Assembly (NCBI GenBank): GCA_036491755.1
Contig: DASXBJ010000074.1
Coordinates: 1 to 64,000, forward strand
Length of the DNA stretch: 64,000 nt
Source of the DNA: DASXBJ01 sp036491755
Lineage (GTDB): Bacteria > Chloroflexota > Dormibacteria > Dormibacterales > Dormibacteraceae
Direction of reading: 5' to 3'
How positions within the stretch are numbered: the first letter of the stretch is position 1; every line of letters starts with the position of its first letter. The notes beneath the pieces were generated by a model. The model saw nothing but the letters and a program-made list of their open reading frames with translations. It ran no database searches and was not told the DNA's origin. Below are positions 16,072-24,564 of this stretch, one piece after another. Position numbers and translations under genes: made by a program.

Positions 16072-17090
16072 GCGACCCGCTGGCGCTGACCAGCCAGGCG
16101 CTGGCCGCGATCGCGAAAGCCCAGACCGCCGAGGAGCTGGAGGCGATCTCGGCCGAATACCTCGGCCGCAAGAGTGGACAGATCAGCCGTCTCCTGTCGG
16201 GGATCGGAAACCTCGCGCCCGGCGAGCGGGCGACGCTGGGACAGGCGGCCAACGACGCCAAGCGTGCGATCGAGTCGGCGCTCGCCGCCCGTCACGAGCA
16301 GCTCGACGCGGCGCGCCTGGCCGACATCGCGGAGACAGAGGCCATCGACATCACCTTCCCCGGGCCTCCGCTCGACCGAGGCCACATCCACGTCCTCACG
16401 CAGACGCGCCGGCAGATCGAGACGGTCCTCGAAAGCCTCGGGTACCAGGTCGAGCAGGGCCCTGAGGTCGAGACCGAGTGGTACAACTTCGAGGCCCTGA
16501 ACATCACGGCCGGCCATCCCGCTCGCGAGAACTGGGACTCGTTCTACTTCAGCCCTGAGCTTCTGCTGCGTGCCCATACATCGCCGGTTCAGATCCGGGC
16601 CATGCAGCGGATCAAGGAGCCGCCGATCTACATCATCACGCCGGGCCGGTGCTACCGGCGCGACGCGCCCGAGGCGACGCGCCTGCCGTATTTCAGCCAG
16701 GTCGAAGGCCTCGCGGTGGACAAGGGGCTCACGGTCGGCGACATGAAGGGAACGCTGCTGTTCATGATCCAATCGCTCTACGGTCGCGACCGTAAGGTCC
16801 GCGTCCGGCCGAGCTACTTCCCATTCACGGAGCCGAGCTTCGAGTTCGATGTCTCATGCGGAATCTGCGGCGGGATGGGTTGCAAGAGCTGCCGCCACAA
16901 GGGCTGGCTCGAGGTCGGGGGTTGCGGCATGGTTCACCCACAGGTCCTGCGCAACGGCGGCATCGACCCGGCGCTGTGGAACGGATACGCGTGGGGCTTC
17001 GGGATCGAGCGCATGGCCATGCTCAAGCACGATGTGGACGACATCCGCCTGTTCTACGAATCCGACCTTCGGTTCCTGGAGCAGTTCTAG
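16068..17090 (+). CDS. pheS: Phenylalanyl-tRNA synthetase alpha subunit
   Basis: A 340-residue class II catalytic subunit of the (alpha-beta)2 enzyme. The N-terminal coiled-coil region (EELEAISAEYLGRKSGQIS) precedes the catalytic core. Motif 2 is PGRCYRRDAPEATRLPYFSQVEGL, the segment FTEPSFEFDVSC follows, and motif 3 is GYAWGFGIERMAMLKH. It carries the CxxC...CxxC insertion (CGICGGMGCKSC) found in many Gram-positive PheS. ATG overlapping the trmH stop; pheT starts 6 nt after its stop. Confidence 0.96.
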   Translation: MSDPLALTSQALAAIAKAQTAEELEAISAEYLGRKSGQISRLLSGIGNLAPGERATLGQAANDAKRAIESALAARHEQLDAARLADIAETEAIDITFPGPPLDRGHIHVLTQTRRQIETVLESLGYQVEQGPEVETEWYNFEALNITAGHPARENWDSFYFSPELLLRAHTSPVQIRAMQRIKEPPIYIITPGRCYRRDAPEATRLPYFSQVEGLAVDKGLTVGDMKGTLLFMIQSLYGRDRKVRVRPSYFPFTEPSFEFDVSCGICGGMGCKSCRHKGWLEVGGCGMVHPQVLRNGGIDPALWNGYAWGFGIERMAMLKHDVDDIRLFYESDLRFLEQF

Positions 17091-17095
17091 CCGCT

Positions 17096-19480
17096 ATGCG
17101 GATCTCCTACGAGTGGCTCGGCGATTTCGTGGACCTCGAGGGCGTGTCCCCGAAAGAGGCGGCCGACGTGCTGACAAGGCTGGGCGTGGAGGTCGAGTCG
17201 CTGACGGTGACGGACCTCTCGACGATCGTGATCGGCCGGGTGCTGGAGCAGATCCCGCACCCCAAGTCGCGCAACCCGCTGTGGGTTCATCAGGTCGACC
17301 TCGGCGGCCGCGTCCAGCAGATCATCGCGGGCGCTCCCAACGCGGTGCCCGGGTCGTTGGTGCCGGTGGCGATGCCGGGCGTCACCGTGCCGAACGGGAA
17401 GCTCGTCAAGGACATGAACATCGCCGGTTTCAAGGCCAGCGGCATGTTGTGCTCGGCTGACGAGCTCCTCCTGGGCGACGACCACTCGGGAATCCTCATC
17501 CTCGACAGCGGCGTCCCCGGTCAGCCTCTCAGCTCGGTGATCCCCAGCCAGGCCGTGATGGAGGCGGAGATAACCTCCAATCGTCCCGACTGCATGGGCC
17601 ACCTCGGCGTCGCGCGCGAGCTGGCGGCCGGGCTCGACCGGCCCCTGAAGCGCGACTTCATGCCGTCGTTCACCGGCACGGCCAATCCGCCGGGCAAGGA
17701 GCTCCTCCAGGTCACCATAGAAGAGCCGGACCTTTGCAGCCGGTACATCGGAGGGGTGATCAAGAACGTCAAGGTCGGACCCAGCCCGACCTGGCTGCAG
17801 CGCCGCCTTACCGCGTGCGGCGTGCGACCGATCAACAACATCGTGGACATCTCGAACTACGTCCTCCTCGAGTACGCGCAGCCCCTTCACGTGTTCGACC
17901 TGGCCAAGATTTCGGGCGCGGAGATCCACGTGCGTCGGGCGCGAGGGGGCGAGAAGCTCCTGTGCCTCGATGGCGTCGATCGCACGCTGACAACAGACAC
18001 CCTGGTCATCGCAGACGCCACGGGACCGGTGGCCATCGCGGGCGTGATGGGAGGCGAGGATTCCGCGGTCACGGCGGAAACCACCGAGGTCGTTCTCGAG
18101 GCCGCCACGTTCAGCGGCCCCAGCGTCCGCCAGACCTCCCGAGCTCTTGGCCTGCGCACTGAAGCATCGGCCCGGTTTGAGCGAGGCCTGCCTCCGGAGC
18201 TCGCTCAGGCGGGCGCGCGGCGCGCCGCATCGCTGATCGCCGAGCTCGCCGGCGGGTTGGTGCACCGCGAGTGGGCCGACGTCTATCCGCGGCCGCAGGA
18301 GCCTGTGCGGGTCAACCTTCGCCCGGCCCTCGTCGACGAGGTCCTGGGCACGCACGTGCCCCTGGAGGAGGCGGAATCGATACTCAAGCGGCTCAACTTC
18401 CACGTCAAGGTCTTGAGCGACGGCGAATGGGATGTTCTCCCGCCTGTCTTCCGGATGGACGTCACGATCCCGCAAGACCTGGTCGAGGAGGTCGGCCGCG
18501 TGTACGGCTATGACCGCGTCGCGCCAACGCTGCCGGGCCGCCGGCACGACAGGTGGACACCCGCCACCCCGAGCACCGACCGCCGGCTCGATGCCGCGCG
18601 CGAGGTCCTGGCGGGATCGGGATTCACCGAGACCTGGAACCCGGCGCTGGTCTCAGGACGCACCCTGGAGGCGCTGCGCATCTCGGCTCACGCGATGCGG
18701 GTGTCCAATGCGCTCAGCGATGACATGGACACATTGCGCACGTCACTCCTTCCGTCGCTGCTCGAGGCAGTGGCGCTGAATCGCGATCGGGGACGGTCCG
18801 ACGTCCGCGTCTATGAGATCGCGGCGTCGTACCTGGCGCGGGTCGGAGACAAGACGACCCAGCCTGAGGAGCCGCTTCGAATTGCCGCGATCGCGACCGC
18901 GGGCGCCAGCTCCGAGTCGGGGCGCAACGCGTTCTACAGGCTGAAGTCGGTGCTGGCGGGCTGCGTGCAGGCGCTGTCCGCCCCGCAGTGCACCTACCAG
19001 CGCGCGGGAAGCCACCTCTTCCACCCCGGCCGTTGCGCGGCCGTGACGATGGAGGGCCGCCAGCTTGGTTATATCGGGGAGCTTCATCCGACCGTGGGAG
19101 CGCTCGGCAAGATCGAGGGGCGGCTGGTCGCCTTCGAGATCGACGTCGAACCGGTTCTGGCCGCGGCGTCGATCCCGCGTGCCCATGCCCTGCCCAGATT
19201 CCCCAGCGTGGATCGCGATCTCGCGGTTGTGGTCGAGGAGCATGTCGCGGCGGGTGTCATCCTGGCAGCGACCAGGGAAGCCGGCGGCGACCTCCTGGAG
19301 CACGCCCGCCCGTTCGACGAGTACCACGGCGCGCAAGTTCCCGCCGGCCACAAGAGCGTTGCGTTCACCTTGACTTTCCGCAGCCCCGAGCGCACCCTGA
19401 CGGACGCCGAAGTGGACAAAGTGATGTCGGAGATCAAGGCGGGACTGGAGAAGAAGCACCACGCCAGGTTTCGCGAGTGA
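17096..19480 (+). CDS. pheT: Phenylalanyl-tRNA synthetase beta subunit
   Basis: 794 residues, beginning MRISYEWLGDFVDL. The domain order is typical: a tRNA-binding (EMAP-like) domain near residues 40-150, B3/B4 editing domain (GVRPINNIVDISNYVLLEYAQPLHVFD), B5, the catalytic-like domain, and a C-terminal ferredoxin-fold anticodon-binding domain (FPSVDRDLAVVVEEHV...FTLTFRSPERTLTDAEV). It edits mischarged Tyr-tRNA-Phe and binds the tRNA. The ATG at 17096 matches the family start; longer in-frame extensions overlap pheS and are not real. Confidence 0.96.
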   Translation: MRISYEWLGDFVDLEGVSPKEAADVLTRLGVEVESLTVTDLSTIVIGRVLEQIPHPKSRNPLWVHQVDLGGRVQQIIAGAPNAVPGSLVPVAMPGVTVPNGKLVKDMNIAGFKASGMLCSADELLLGDDHSGILILDSGVPGQPLSSVIPSQAVMEAEITSNRPDCMGHLGVARELAAGLDRPLKRDFMPSFTGTANPPGKELLQVTIEEPDLCSRYIGGVIKNVKVGPSPTWLQRRLTACGVRPINNIVDISNYVLLEYAQPLHVFDLAKISGAEIHVRRARGGEKLLCLDGVDRTLTTDTLVIADATGPVAIAGVMGGEDSAVTAETTEVVLEAATFSGPSVRQTSRALGLRTEASARFERGLPPELAQAGARRAASLIAELAGGLVHREWADVYPRPQEPVRVNLRPALVDEVLGTHVPLEEAESILKRLNFHVKVLSDGEWDVLPPVFRMDVTIPQDLVEEVGRVYGYDRVAPTLPGRRHDRWTPATPSTDRRLDAAREVLAGSGFTETWNPALVSGRTLEALRISAHAMRVSNALSDDMDTLRTSLLPSLLEAVALNRDRGRSDVRVYEIAASYLARVGDKTTQPEEPLRIAAIATAGASSESGRNAFYRLKSVLAGCVQALSAPQCTYQRAGSHLFHPGRCAAVTMEGRQLGYIGELHPTVGALGKIEGRLVAFEIDVEPVLAAASIPRAHALPRFPSVDRDLAVVVEEHVAAGVILAATREAGGDLLEHARPFDEYHGAQVPAGHKSVAFTLTFRSPERTLTDAEVDKVMSEIKAGLEKKHHARFRE

Positions 19481-19535
19481 ACAACACGCAAGTTTCCAGC
19501 CTGCGGATCGTGACTAATGTGCGGAGACCACCTGA

Positions 19536-20090
19536 ATGACCTGGATCGATCTCGTGCCGATCATCGCCATCGCCGGCTACGGCGCCGGCGGCTTCTTCAC
19601 CGGGGTCATCCGGCGACTGATCGGTCTCATCGCGCTGTATGCGGCCTGCTGGGCGGCGACCAACATGGGTCAGCAGGCGAGCGGGATCTTGCAGCAGTCT
19701 TCCAACTTCGAGACGGCCGACGCGCGGATCTACGGCTTCTTCGGCATTTTCCTGGCCGTGCTCGTGATCGTCGAGGTCGCCACGCAGCTCGCGCACAGCC
19801 AGATCCAGATCCCGGCCCTCGTCCTGAACCGCACGCTGGGCGTCATCGCCGGTGTGGTGACGGCCATCCTGCTCGCCGTGGTCGTGATCACCGAGCTGAT
19901 TGCGGCCGCGAGCCCGATCGGCAGCCCCCAGCTGGACCAGACCCAGGCCCACCTGCGCGACTCCGTCAACGGGTCGGCGTTTGCGGTGACCATCGTGCGG
20001 AAGTTGGGGAAGCCGATCGTCGGCCTGTTCGGGCCGGTTCTGCCGACCGACCCCCAAATCTATTTCGGACCCGGTCCGGTCAACCCGTAG
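19536..20090 (+). CDS. CvpA family membrane protein
   Basis: A 184-residue protein with four hydrophobic segments (DLVPIIAIAGYGAGGFFTGV; LIGLIALYAACWAATNMG; GFFGIFLAVLVIVEVATQL; LGVIAGVVTAILLAVVVI). This is the pattern of the CvpA/colicin V production family, of uncertain physiological role. The C-terminal 40 residues are soluble and end PGPVNP. ATG start about 55 nt after pheT. It lies 14 nt before tyrS and is probably co-transcribed with it. Confidence 0.75.
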   Translation: MTWIDLVPIIAIAGYGAGGFFTGVIRRLIGLIALYAACWAATNMGQQASGILQQSSNFETADARIYGFFGIFLAVLVIVEVATQLAHSQIQIPALVLNRTLGVIAGVVTAILLAVVVITELIAAASPIGSPQLDQTQAHLRDSVNGSAFAVTIVRKLGKPIVGLFGPVLPTDPQIYFGPGPVNP

Positions 20091-20103
20091 AGGCTCTCAC
20101 CCT

Positions 20104-21264
20104 GTGAGCGTCCAGCTCTTCGAGCGGCTGCGCGAAAGGGCGGTGGAGATCCACGTCGCGGACCACCTGCGCTCGCGGCTCGAACGCGGTGACAAGCTCC
20201 GCGTGAAGCTCGGGCTGGATCCGACGGCGCCCGACCTGCACATCGGCCATCTCGTCGTGCTGGACGCACTGCGAACCTTTCAGGAAGAGGGCCATACGGT
20301 CGTGCTGATCATCGGCGATTACACCGCGTTGATCGGCGACCCCAGCGGACGGTCCGAGACGAGACCCGTGCTGAGTCCGGAGCAGGTGGCCGCCAACGCC
20401 GAAACGTATTTCGACCAGGTGGACCTCGTGCTCGATCGTGGGCAGATCGAGGTCCGGCACAACTCCGAGTGGCTTGCCGCCATGACGGCGGCCGACATCC
20501 TGCGGCTCACAGCCAAGGCAACCCTGCAGCAGGTGCTGCAGCGCGAGGACTTCGCTGCGCGCATGAGATCCGGCACCTCGATCGGAGCTCACGAGATCCT
20601 GTATCCATTCAGCCAGGCTTACGACTCGGTCGCGGTCCAGGCCGATGTGGAAATCGGCGGCACCGACCAGCTTTTCAACCTGCTCTTCGGCCGGGTGATC
20701 CAGAAGGCCTACGGGCAGGAGCCGCAGGACGTGGCGGTGTTTCCGTTGCTCGAAGGCCTCGATGGCGAGCAGAAGATGTCGAAGTCGTTGGGCAACTACA
20801 TCGGTGTGAGCGAGTCGCCGGAGCAGATATACGGCAAGGCCATGTCGATCCCGGACCGGATGACCGAGAAATACGTCCGGCTCGTATCGGGCCTCGACCC
20901 CAAGCAGCAGGCTGAGGTTCTGGCCATGAAGCCGCGCGACGCGAAGGCGGCGCTGGCCAGACAGCTGGTGGCTCGTCTTCGTGGTGCGGAAGCGGCGCTA
21001 GGGGCGGAGGAGGATTTCGAGCTCAAGTTCCGCAGGCGGGAGATCCCCGATGCGGTGCCGGAGCACGTCACGACCACCCCCGCCGACCTGGTCGGCGTCC
21101 TCGTCGAAGGTGGGCTGGCCAAAAGCCGCGGCGACGCACGGCGCCTGGTCGACCAGGGCGGAGTCCGCATCAACAATGAGAAGGTCGGTATGGATGCGAC
21201 GCTGAAAGACGGTGACGTCCTCCAGGCGGGAAAGAGAAACTTCGTTCGAATACGGGTGAGCTAG
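20104..21264 (+). CDS. tyrS: Tyrosyl-tRNA synthetase
   Basis: A 386-residue class I synthetase. HIGH is at residues 46-49 (DLHIGHLV). The KMSKS loop is QKMSKSLGN, and a C-terminal S4 RNA-binding domain is present (GGLAKSRGDARRLVDQGGVRINNEKV). Overall layout matches the TyrS branch with an intact S4 domain. GTG start at 20104, after only 14 nt from cvpA. Confidence 0.95.
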   Translation: MSVQLFERLRERAVEIHVADHLRSRLERGDKLRVKLGLDPTAPDLHIGHLVVLDALRTFQEEGHTVVLIIGDYTALIGDPSGRSETRPVLSPEQVAANAETYFDQVDLVLDRGQIEVRHNSEWLAAMTAADILRLTAKATLQQVLQREDFAARMRSGTSIGAHEILYPFSQAYDSVAVQADVEIGGTDQLFNLLFGRVIQKAYGQEPQDVAVFPLLEGLDGEQKMSKSLGNYIGVSESPEQIYGKAMSIPDRMTEKYVRLVSGLDPKQQAEVLAMKPRDAKAALARQLVARLRGAEAALGAEEDFELKFRRREIPDAVPEHVTTTPADLVGVLVEGGLAKSRGDARRLVDQGGVRINNEKVGMDATLKDGDVLQAGKRNFVRIRVS

Positions 21265-21267
21265 AAT
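21262..21267 (+). promoter_or_regulatory. -10 element upstream of yebC
   Basis: TAGAAT overlaps the tyrS stop and lies 31 nt before the yebC ATG. Unlike the leaderless cases here, a good ribosome-binding site GGAGGT (21284-21289) follows, so a short conventional leader is expected. Confidence 0.45.
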
Positions 21268-21298
21268 CACCGAAATAATGTTCGGAGGTCTCGCGTAG

Positions 21299-22054
21299 AT
21301 GTCAGGCCATTCGAAGTGGGCCGGCATCAAGCACAAAAAGGCGATCGTCGACGCCAAGCGCGGCCAGGCGTTCACCCGCGCCAGCCGCGAGATCACGATC
21401 GCGGCCAAGGAGGGCGGCGGCAACTCGGACGGCAACTTTCGGCTCCGCCTCGCGGTCCAGAAGGCTCGCGAGATCAACATGCCGACCGACCGGATCCAGA
21501 ATGCGATCAAACGCGGCACGGGCGAGCTTGCCGGCGAGAAGCTGGAGGAGATTCGCTACGAGGGATACGGCCCCGCCGGCGTGGCGGTGATGGTCGATGC
21601 CTTCACCGACAACCGGAACCGCACGAGCGCGTCCATCCGCCACCGCTTTGCCAAGCTCGGCGGCAACCTCGGCGAGTCCAACTCCGTCGGGTGGATGTTC
21701 GAGCGCAAGGGTGTGATCAGCGCCAACGCGGGCAAGCTGGATCCGGAGGAGGTCGGGCTCGCGGCGATTGAGGCCGGCGCCGACGACATCCAGGTCGATG
21801 GCAAGTCGATTGAAATCTCGACACCACCCTCTGCCTTCGAAAAAGTCAAGACGGCCGTGGAGGCGCTCGGCGTCACGGTGGAGAACGCCGAGATCACGAT
21901 GCAGCCCAAGCAGACGGTGGCGGTGGGCGAGGACAAGGCCGCCGCGGTGCTCCGTCTCATGGAGTCGATGGAAGAGGATGACGACGTCCAGCAGGTGTAC
22001 GCCAACTTCGACATCCCAACCGACGTTCTGGAACGCGTCTCAGCACAGGTATGA
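21299..22054 (+). CDS. yebC: YebC/PmpR family protein
   Basis: 251 residues beginning MSGHSKWAGIKHKKAIVDAKRG, the family signature. The three-domain alpha/beta layout is typical, with YEGYGPAGVAVMVDAFTDNRNRT in the middle. Known members are transcription regulators or ribosome-associated factors that relieve stalling; which applies here is unknown. Start supported by GGAGGT 9 nt upstream. As in many bacteria, it lies directly before ruvCAB. Confidence 0.93.
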   Translation: MSGHSKWAGIKHKKAIVDAKRGQAFTRASREITIAAKEGGGNSDGNFRLRLAVQKAREINMPTDRIQNAIKRGTGELAGEKLEEIRYEGYGPAGVAVMVDAFTDNRNRTSASIRHRFAKLGGNLGESNSVGWMFERKGVISANAGKLDPEEVGLAAIEAGADDIQVDGKSIEISTPPSAFEKVKTAVEALGVTVENAEITMQPKQTVAVGEDKAAAVLRLMESMEEDDDVQQVYANFDIPTDVLERVSAQV

Positions 22055-22081
22055 ATGAGAAAAGGTGAAAGGTGGCCAGCA

Positions 22082-22175
22082 GGCCGGATTCCCTCCGGCC
22101 GTCCCGTACGCGTCAACCTCCAATCGCCCCTCAGCCGTGGCTCTGAGCGTGCCCGCCTCGAGGACGTAGTCCTCG
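22082..22175 (+). other. Two hairpins in the yebC-ruvC intergenic region
   Basis: Within the 132-bp gap are two perfect 7-bp inverted repeats. One is GGCCGGA/TCCGGCC with a 5-nt loop (22082-22100). The other is CGAGGAC-GTA-GTCCTCG (22159-22175), 11 nt before the ruvC ATG. Neither is followed by a T-run, so they are not ordinary terminators. A structured 5' leader of ruvCAB is possible. Confidence 0.45.
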
Positions 22176-22186
22176 GCGCGTCCTAA

Positions 22187-22714
22187 ATGCCAGGTCGCGA
22201 CAACGGACTGATCCTGGGCATCGACCCGGGCCTGGCCGGAACCGGTTTCGCGCTGCTGTCCGAGCCAAATCTCGTTCTCGCCTGCAGCACCGTGGTGACG
22301 ATTCCCGGGCGAGACGGAGCCCGCCTGCTGACCATCACCAGCTACCTGCGCGCGCTGCTCGCAGAGAATCCCCCCGCGGAGGCGTCGATCGAAGAGCTGT
22401 TCATGGGCCGCAACGCGACGAGCGCGGTGGGCGTGGCTCAGGCCAGAGGCGCGATCCTCACCGTGCTCGAGGAGTGCGGAGTGCCCGTATTCGAGTACAA
22501 GCCAAGCCAGGTCAAAGTCATCCTGACCGGCTATGGGAATGCCGACAAGGCTCAGATCGCGCGCATGCTGGCGGCGCAGGTCAAGGTCCCGGAGGGCCGC
22601 ATTGACGATCACGCTCGAGATGCGATCGCCATCGCGCTGTGCCATGCGCGCAGCAGGCGGTTCACGCGAGCGGCAACCTCGCCGCCGGCCGCGCGCAGTG
22701 CGGACTTTGAATGA
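22187..22714 (+). CDS. ruvC: Crossover junction endodeoxyribonuclease RuvC
   Basis: A 175-residue RNase H-fold Holliday-junction resolvase. The first catalytic Asp is D13 in ILGIDPGLAGTGFALL. The glutamate motif is ASIEELFMGRN, and the C-terminal acidic pair is in DDHARDAIAIALCH. It cuts junctions processed by RuvAB. ATG start with a hairpin but no clear ribosome-binding site upstream; the stop overlaps ruvA as ATGA. Confidence 0.95.
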   Translation: MPGRDNGLILGIDPGLAGTGFALLSEPNLVLACSTVVTIPGRDGARLLTITSYLRALLAENPPAEASIEELFMGRNATSAVGVAQARGAILTVLEECGVPVFEYKPSQVKVILTGYGNADKAQIARMLAAQVKVPEGRIDDHARDAIAIALCHARSRRFTRAATSPPAARSADFE

Positions 22715-23313
22715 TCGCCCATCTCAGCGGCAGAGTGCTAAGGGCGGGCGCCGACTTCGTGGTGCTTGACGTGGGCGGCGTGGGATATCTCGTCAACGTC
22801 GCGGCGGGCACACGCCAGCAGCTGCCGCCGCCGGGCGGCGACGCGGACCTTCACATCCACACCCAGGTGCGCGAGGATCAGCTCGCCTTGTTCGGTTTCG
22901 CATCGGTCGATGAGCTGGAGCTCTTCGAGATGCTCATCCAGGTTGACGGCGTCGGACCAAAGGTCGGCCTCAACATCCTCAGCGCGGCCAGCCTCGAGGT
23001 GCTGAAGCGCGCCATCGTCGGCGAGGACCCCGCGCCCATCCGCAGGGCCAGCGGCGTCGGCCCGAGAACGGCCGCCAAGGTGATCATCGAGCTCAAGCCG
23101 CGACTGGACGCGGTGGCGGCCCTGGAGGCGGTGCCCCGCGCGGCGGCCATGGCCGGCGATGGCGCCGTTCCGAAAGCCGTCGAGTCGGCGCTGCGCAACC
23201 TGGGCTTCTCGTCCCAGGAAGCGCGGACGGGCATCGAGGCGGTCGACTGGAAATCAAACCCGCCGACCCAGGAGGCTCTCGCGATCGCCTTGAAGGCTTT
23301 AGGTCGTAAATGA
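22711..23313 (+). CDS. ruvA: Holliday junction DNA helicase RuvA
   Basis: A 200-residue junction-binding subunit. It begins MIAHLSGRVL, with the OB-fold VREDQLALFGFASVDELELFEMLIQVDGVGPKVGLNILS running into two helix-hairpin-helix motifs (ASGVGPRTAAKVIIELKPRL). A C-terminal UBA-like domain III, which contacts RuvB, follows (SALRNLGFSSQEA). ATGA overlaps on both sides couple ruvC-ruvA-ruvB. Confidence 0.95.
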   Translation: MIAHLSGRVLRAGADFVVLDVGGVGYLVNVAAGTRQQLPPPGGDADLHIHTQVREDQLALFGFASVDELELFEMLIQVDGVGPKVGLNILSAASLEVLKRAIVGEDPAPIRRASGVGPRTAAKVIIELKPRLDAVAALEAVPRAAAMAGDGAVPKAVESALRNLGFSSQEARTGIEAVDWKSNPPTQEALAIALKALGRK

Positions 23314-24329
23314 GCGAGCCGGTGCTCGATGCCCGCGTCGACGACGAGCAATATGACCTCACGCTCCGCCCGCGCATGCTCGCCGAGTACATCGGACAGG
23401 AGCAGGTCAGGGAGAACCTGAGCATCCTGCTGGAGGCCGCCCGGCGGCGCGGCGAGCCGGTCGAGCACGTGCTGCTCTGCGGCCCTCCAGGCCTGGGCAA
23501 AACGACGCTCGCCCACATCATCGCCAACGAGCTGGGGGTGGCGATCAAGGTGAGCTCGGGACCGGCGATCGACCACCAGGGCGCGTTGGGATCCATCCTG
23601 CTCAACCTCACGACCCGCGACGTGTTCTTCATCGACGAGATCCACCGCCTGAACAGCATCGTCGAGGAGTCCCTTTACCCCGCACTCGAGGACTTCCGTT
23701 TCGACGCGGTGCTCGGCAAGGGCGTGGGGGCCAGCGCGGCGACCCTGCCTCTGCCGCACTTCACTTGTGTGGGCGCAACGACACGCCAGGGACTTCTCAG
23801 CGGCCCTCTGCGCGATCGCTTCGGCGCGGTCTACCGGCTGGACTTTTATACCAAGGCCGAGCTCGAGCTGATCGTGAGCCGTTCGGCTCGGATTCTCGAC
23901 ATCGAGATCCACGACGACTCCGTTTCGGAGATCGCCCGCCGGGCGCGGGGCACGCCCCGCATCGCCAATCGCCTGCTCCGCCGCGTGCGTGATTTCGCAC
24001 AGGTTCGCGGTGACGGCCGTGCCACCGTCGAAACCACCAGGCACGCCCTGGCGATGCTGGAGATCGACGAGCTCGGGCTCGAGCCCCTGGACCGCCAGCT
24101 TCTGCAGACGGTGATCTTGAAGTTCAAGGGTGGACCGGTCGGCCTCGACACCATCGCCACCTCGCTCTCGGAGGAACCCGAGACAATCGAGGACGTCCAC
24201 GAGCCGTACCTCATCCAGGTCGGCTTCCTGGCCCGAACCGCGCGGGGACGGGTCGCGACCGAGCTCGCGTACCGCCACCTCGGCATCACACCACCGGACC
24301 CAGGACCCCAACAAACCCGCCTGCTGTAG
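23310..24329 (+). CDS. ruvB: Holliday junction DNA helicase RuvB
   Basis: A 339-residue AAA+ motor. It begins with the RuvB linker (LTLRPRMLAEYIGQEQVRENL). Walker A is GPPGLGKTT (58-66) and Walker B FFIDEIHRL. The family signature TTRQGLLSGPLRDRFG and a C-terminal winged helix (LQVGFLARTARGRVATELAYRHLG-like) are present. It drives branch migration with RuvA. ATG overlaps the ruvA stop. Confidence 0.96.
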   Translation: MSEPVLDARVDDEQYDLTLRPRMLAEYIGQEQVRENLSILLEAARRRGEPVEHVLLCGPPGLGKTTLAHIIANELGVAIKVSSGPAIDHQGALGSILLNLTTRDVFFIDEIHRLNSIVEESLYPALEDFRFDAVLGKGVGASAATLPLPHFTCVGATTRQGLLSGPLRDRFGAVYRLDFYTKAELELIVSRSARILDIEIHDDSVSEIARRARGTPRIANRLLRRVRDFAQVRGDGRATVETTRHALAMLEIDELGLEPLDRQLLQTVILKFKGGPVGLDTIATSLSEEPETIEDVHEPYLIQVGFLARTARGRVATELAYRHLGITPPDPGPQQTRLL

Positions 24330-24331
24330 CG

Positions 24332-24538
24332 ATGCAAGACGCTGGAAAGCTGCTTTTGGGAGTCGCCGTGGTGCTGGCTGTGGCCGGGGTTGCCATGATG
24401 CTGTTCGGCCGGTCCAACCTACCGGGCAACATCATTTTCCGGACGGGCGGCGTGACCGTTTATATCCCGATTGCCGCCGGCGTGATTCTCTCGATCGTGC
24501 TCACGGTCGTGGCCAACATCCTGTTCCGGCAGCGCTAG
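24332..24538 (+). CDS. DUF2905 small membrane protein
   Basis: 68 residues with two transmembrane helices (LLLGVAVVLAVAGVAMMLFG and YIPIAAGVILSIVLTVVANIL). The intervening segment LPGNIIFRTGGVTVYIP is the hallmark of the DUF2905 family. Function unknown. It often follows ruvB in Gram-positive and Chloroflexi genomes, as here (2 nt after ruvB). Confidence 0.8.
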   Translation: MQDAGKLLLGVAVVLAVAGVAMMLFGRSNLPGNIIFRTGGVTVYIPIAAGVILSIVLTVVANILFRQR

Positions 24539-24550
24539 ATGGCAGCGCCG

Positions 24551-24556
24551 TAGACT
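24551..24556 (+). promoter_or_regulatory. -10 element of secD
   Basis: TAGACT lies 8 nt before the secD GTG. No Shine-Dalgarno sequence is present, fitting a leaderless secDF mRNA. Confidence 0.55.
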
Positions 24557-24564
24557 GATCGGCC

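Noticed and set aside
17087..18547. Open reverse frame of 486 codons inside pheT
   Set aside because: Antisense shadow of a complete PheT; no conserved motif.
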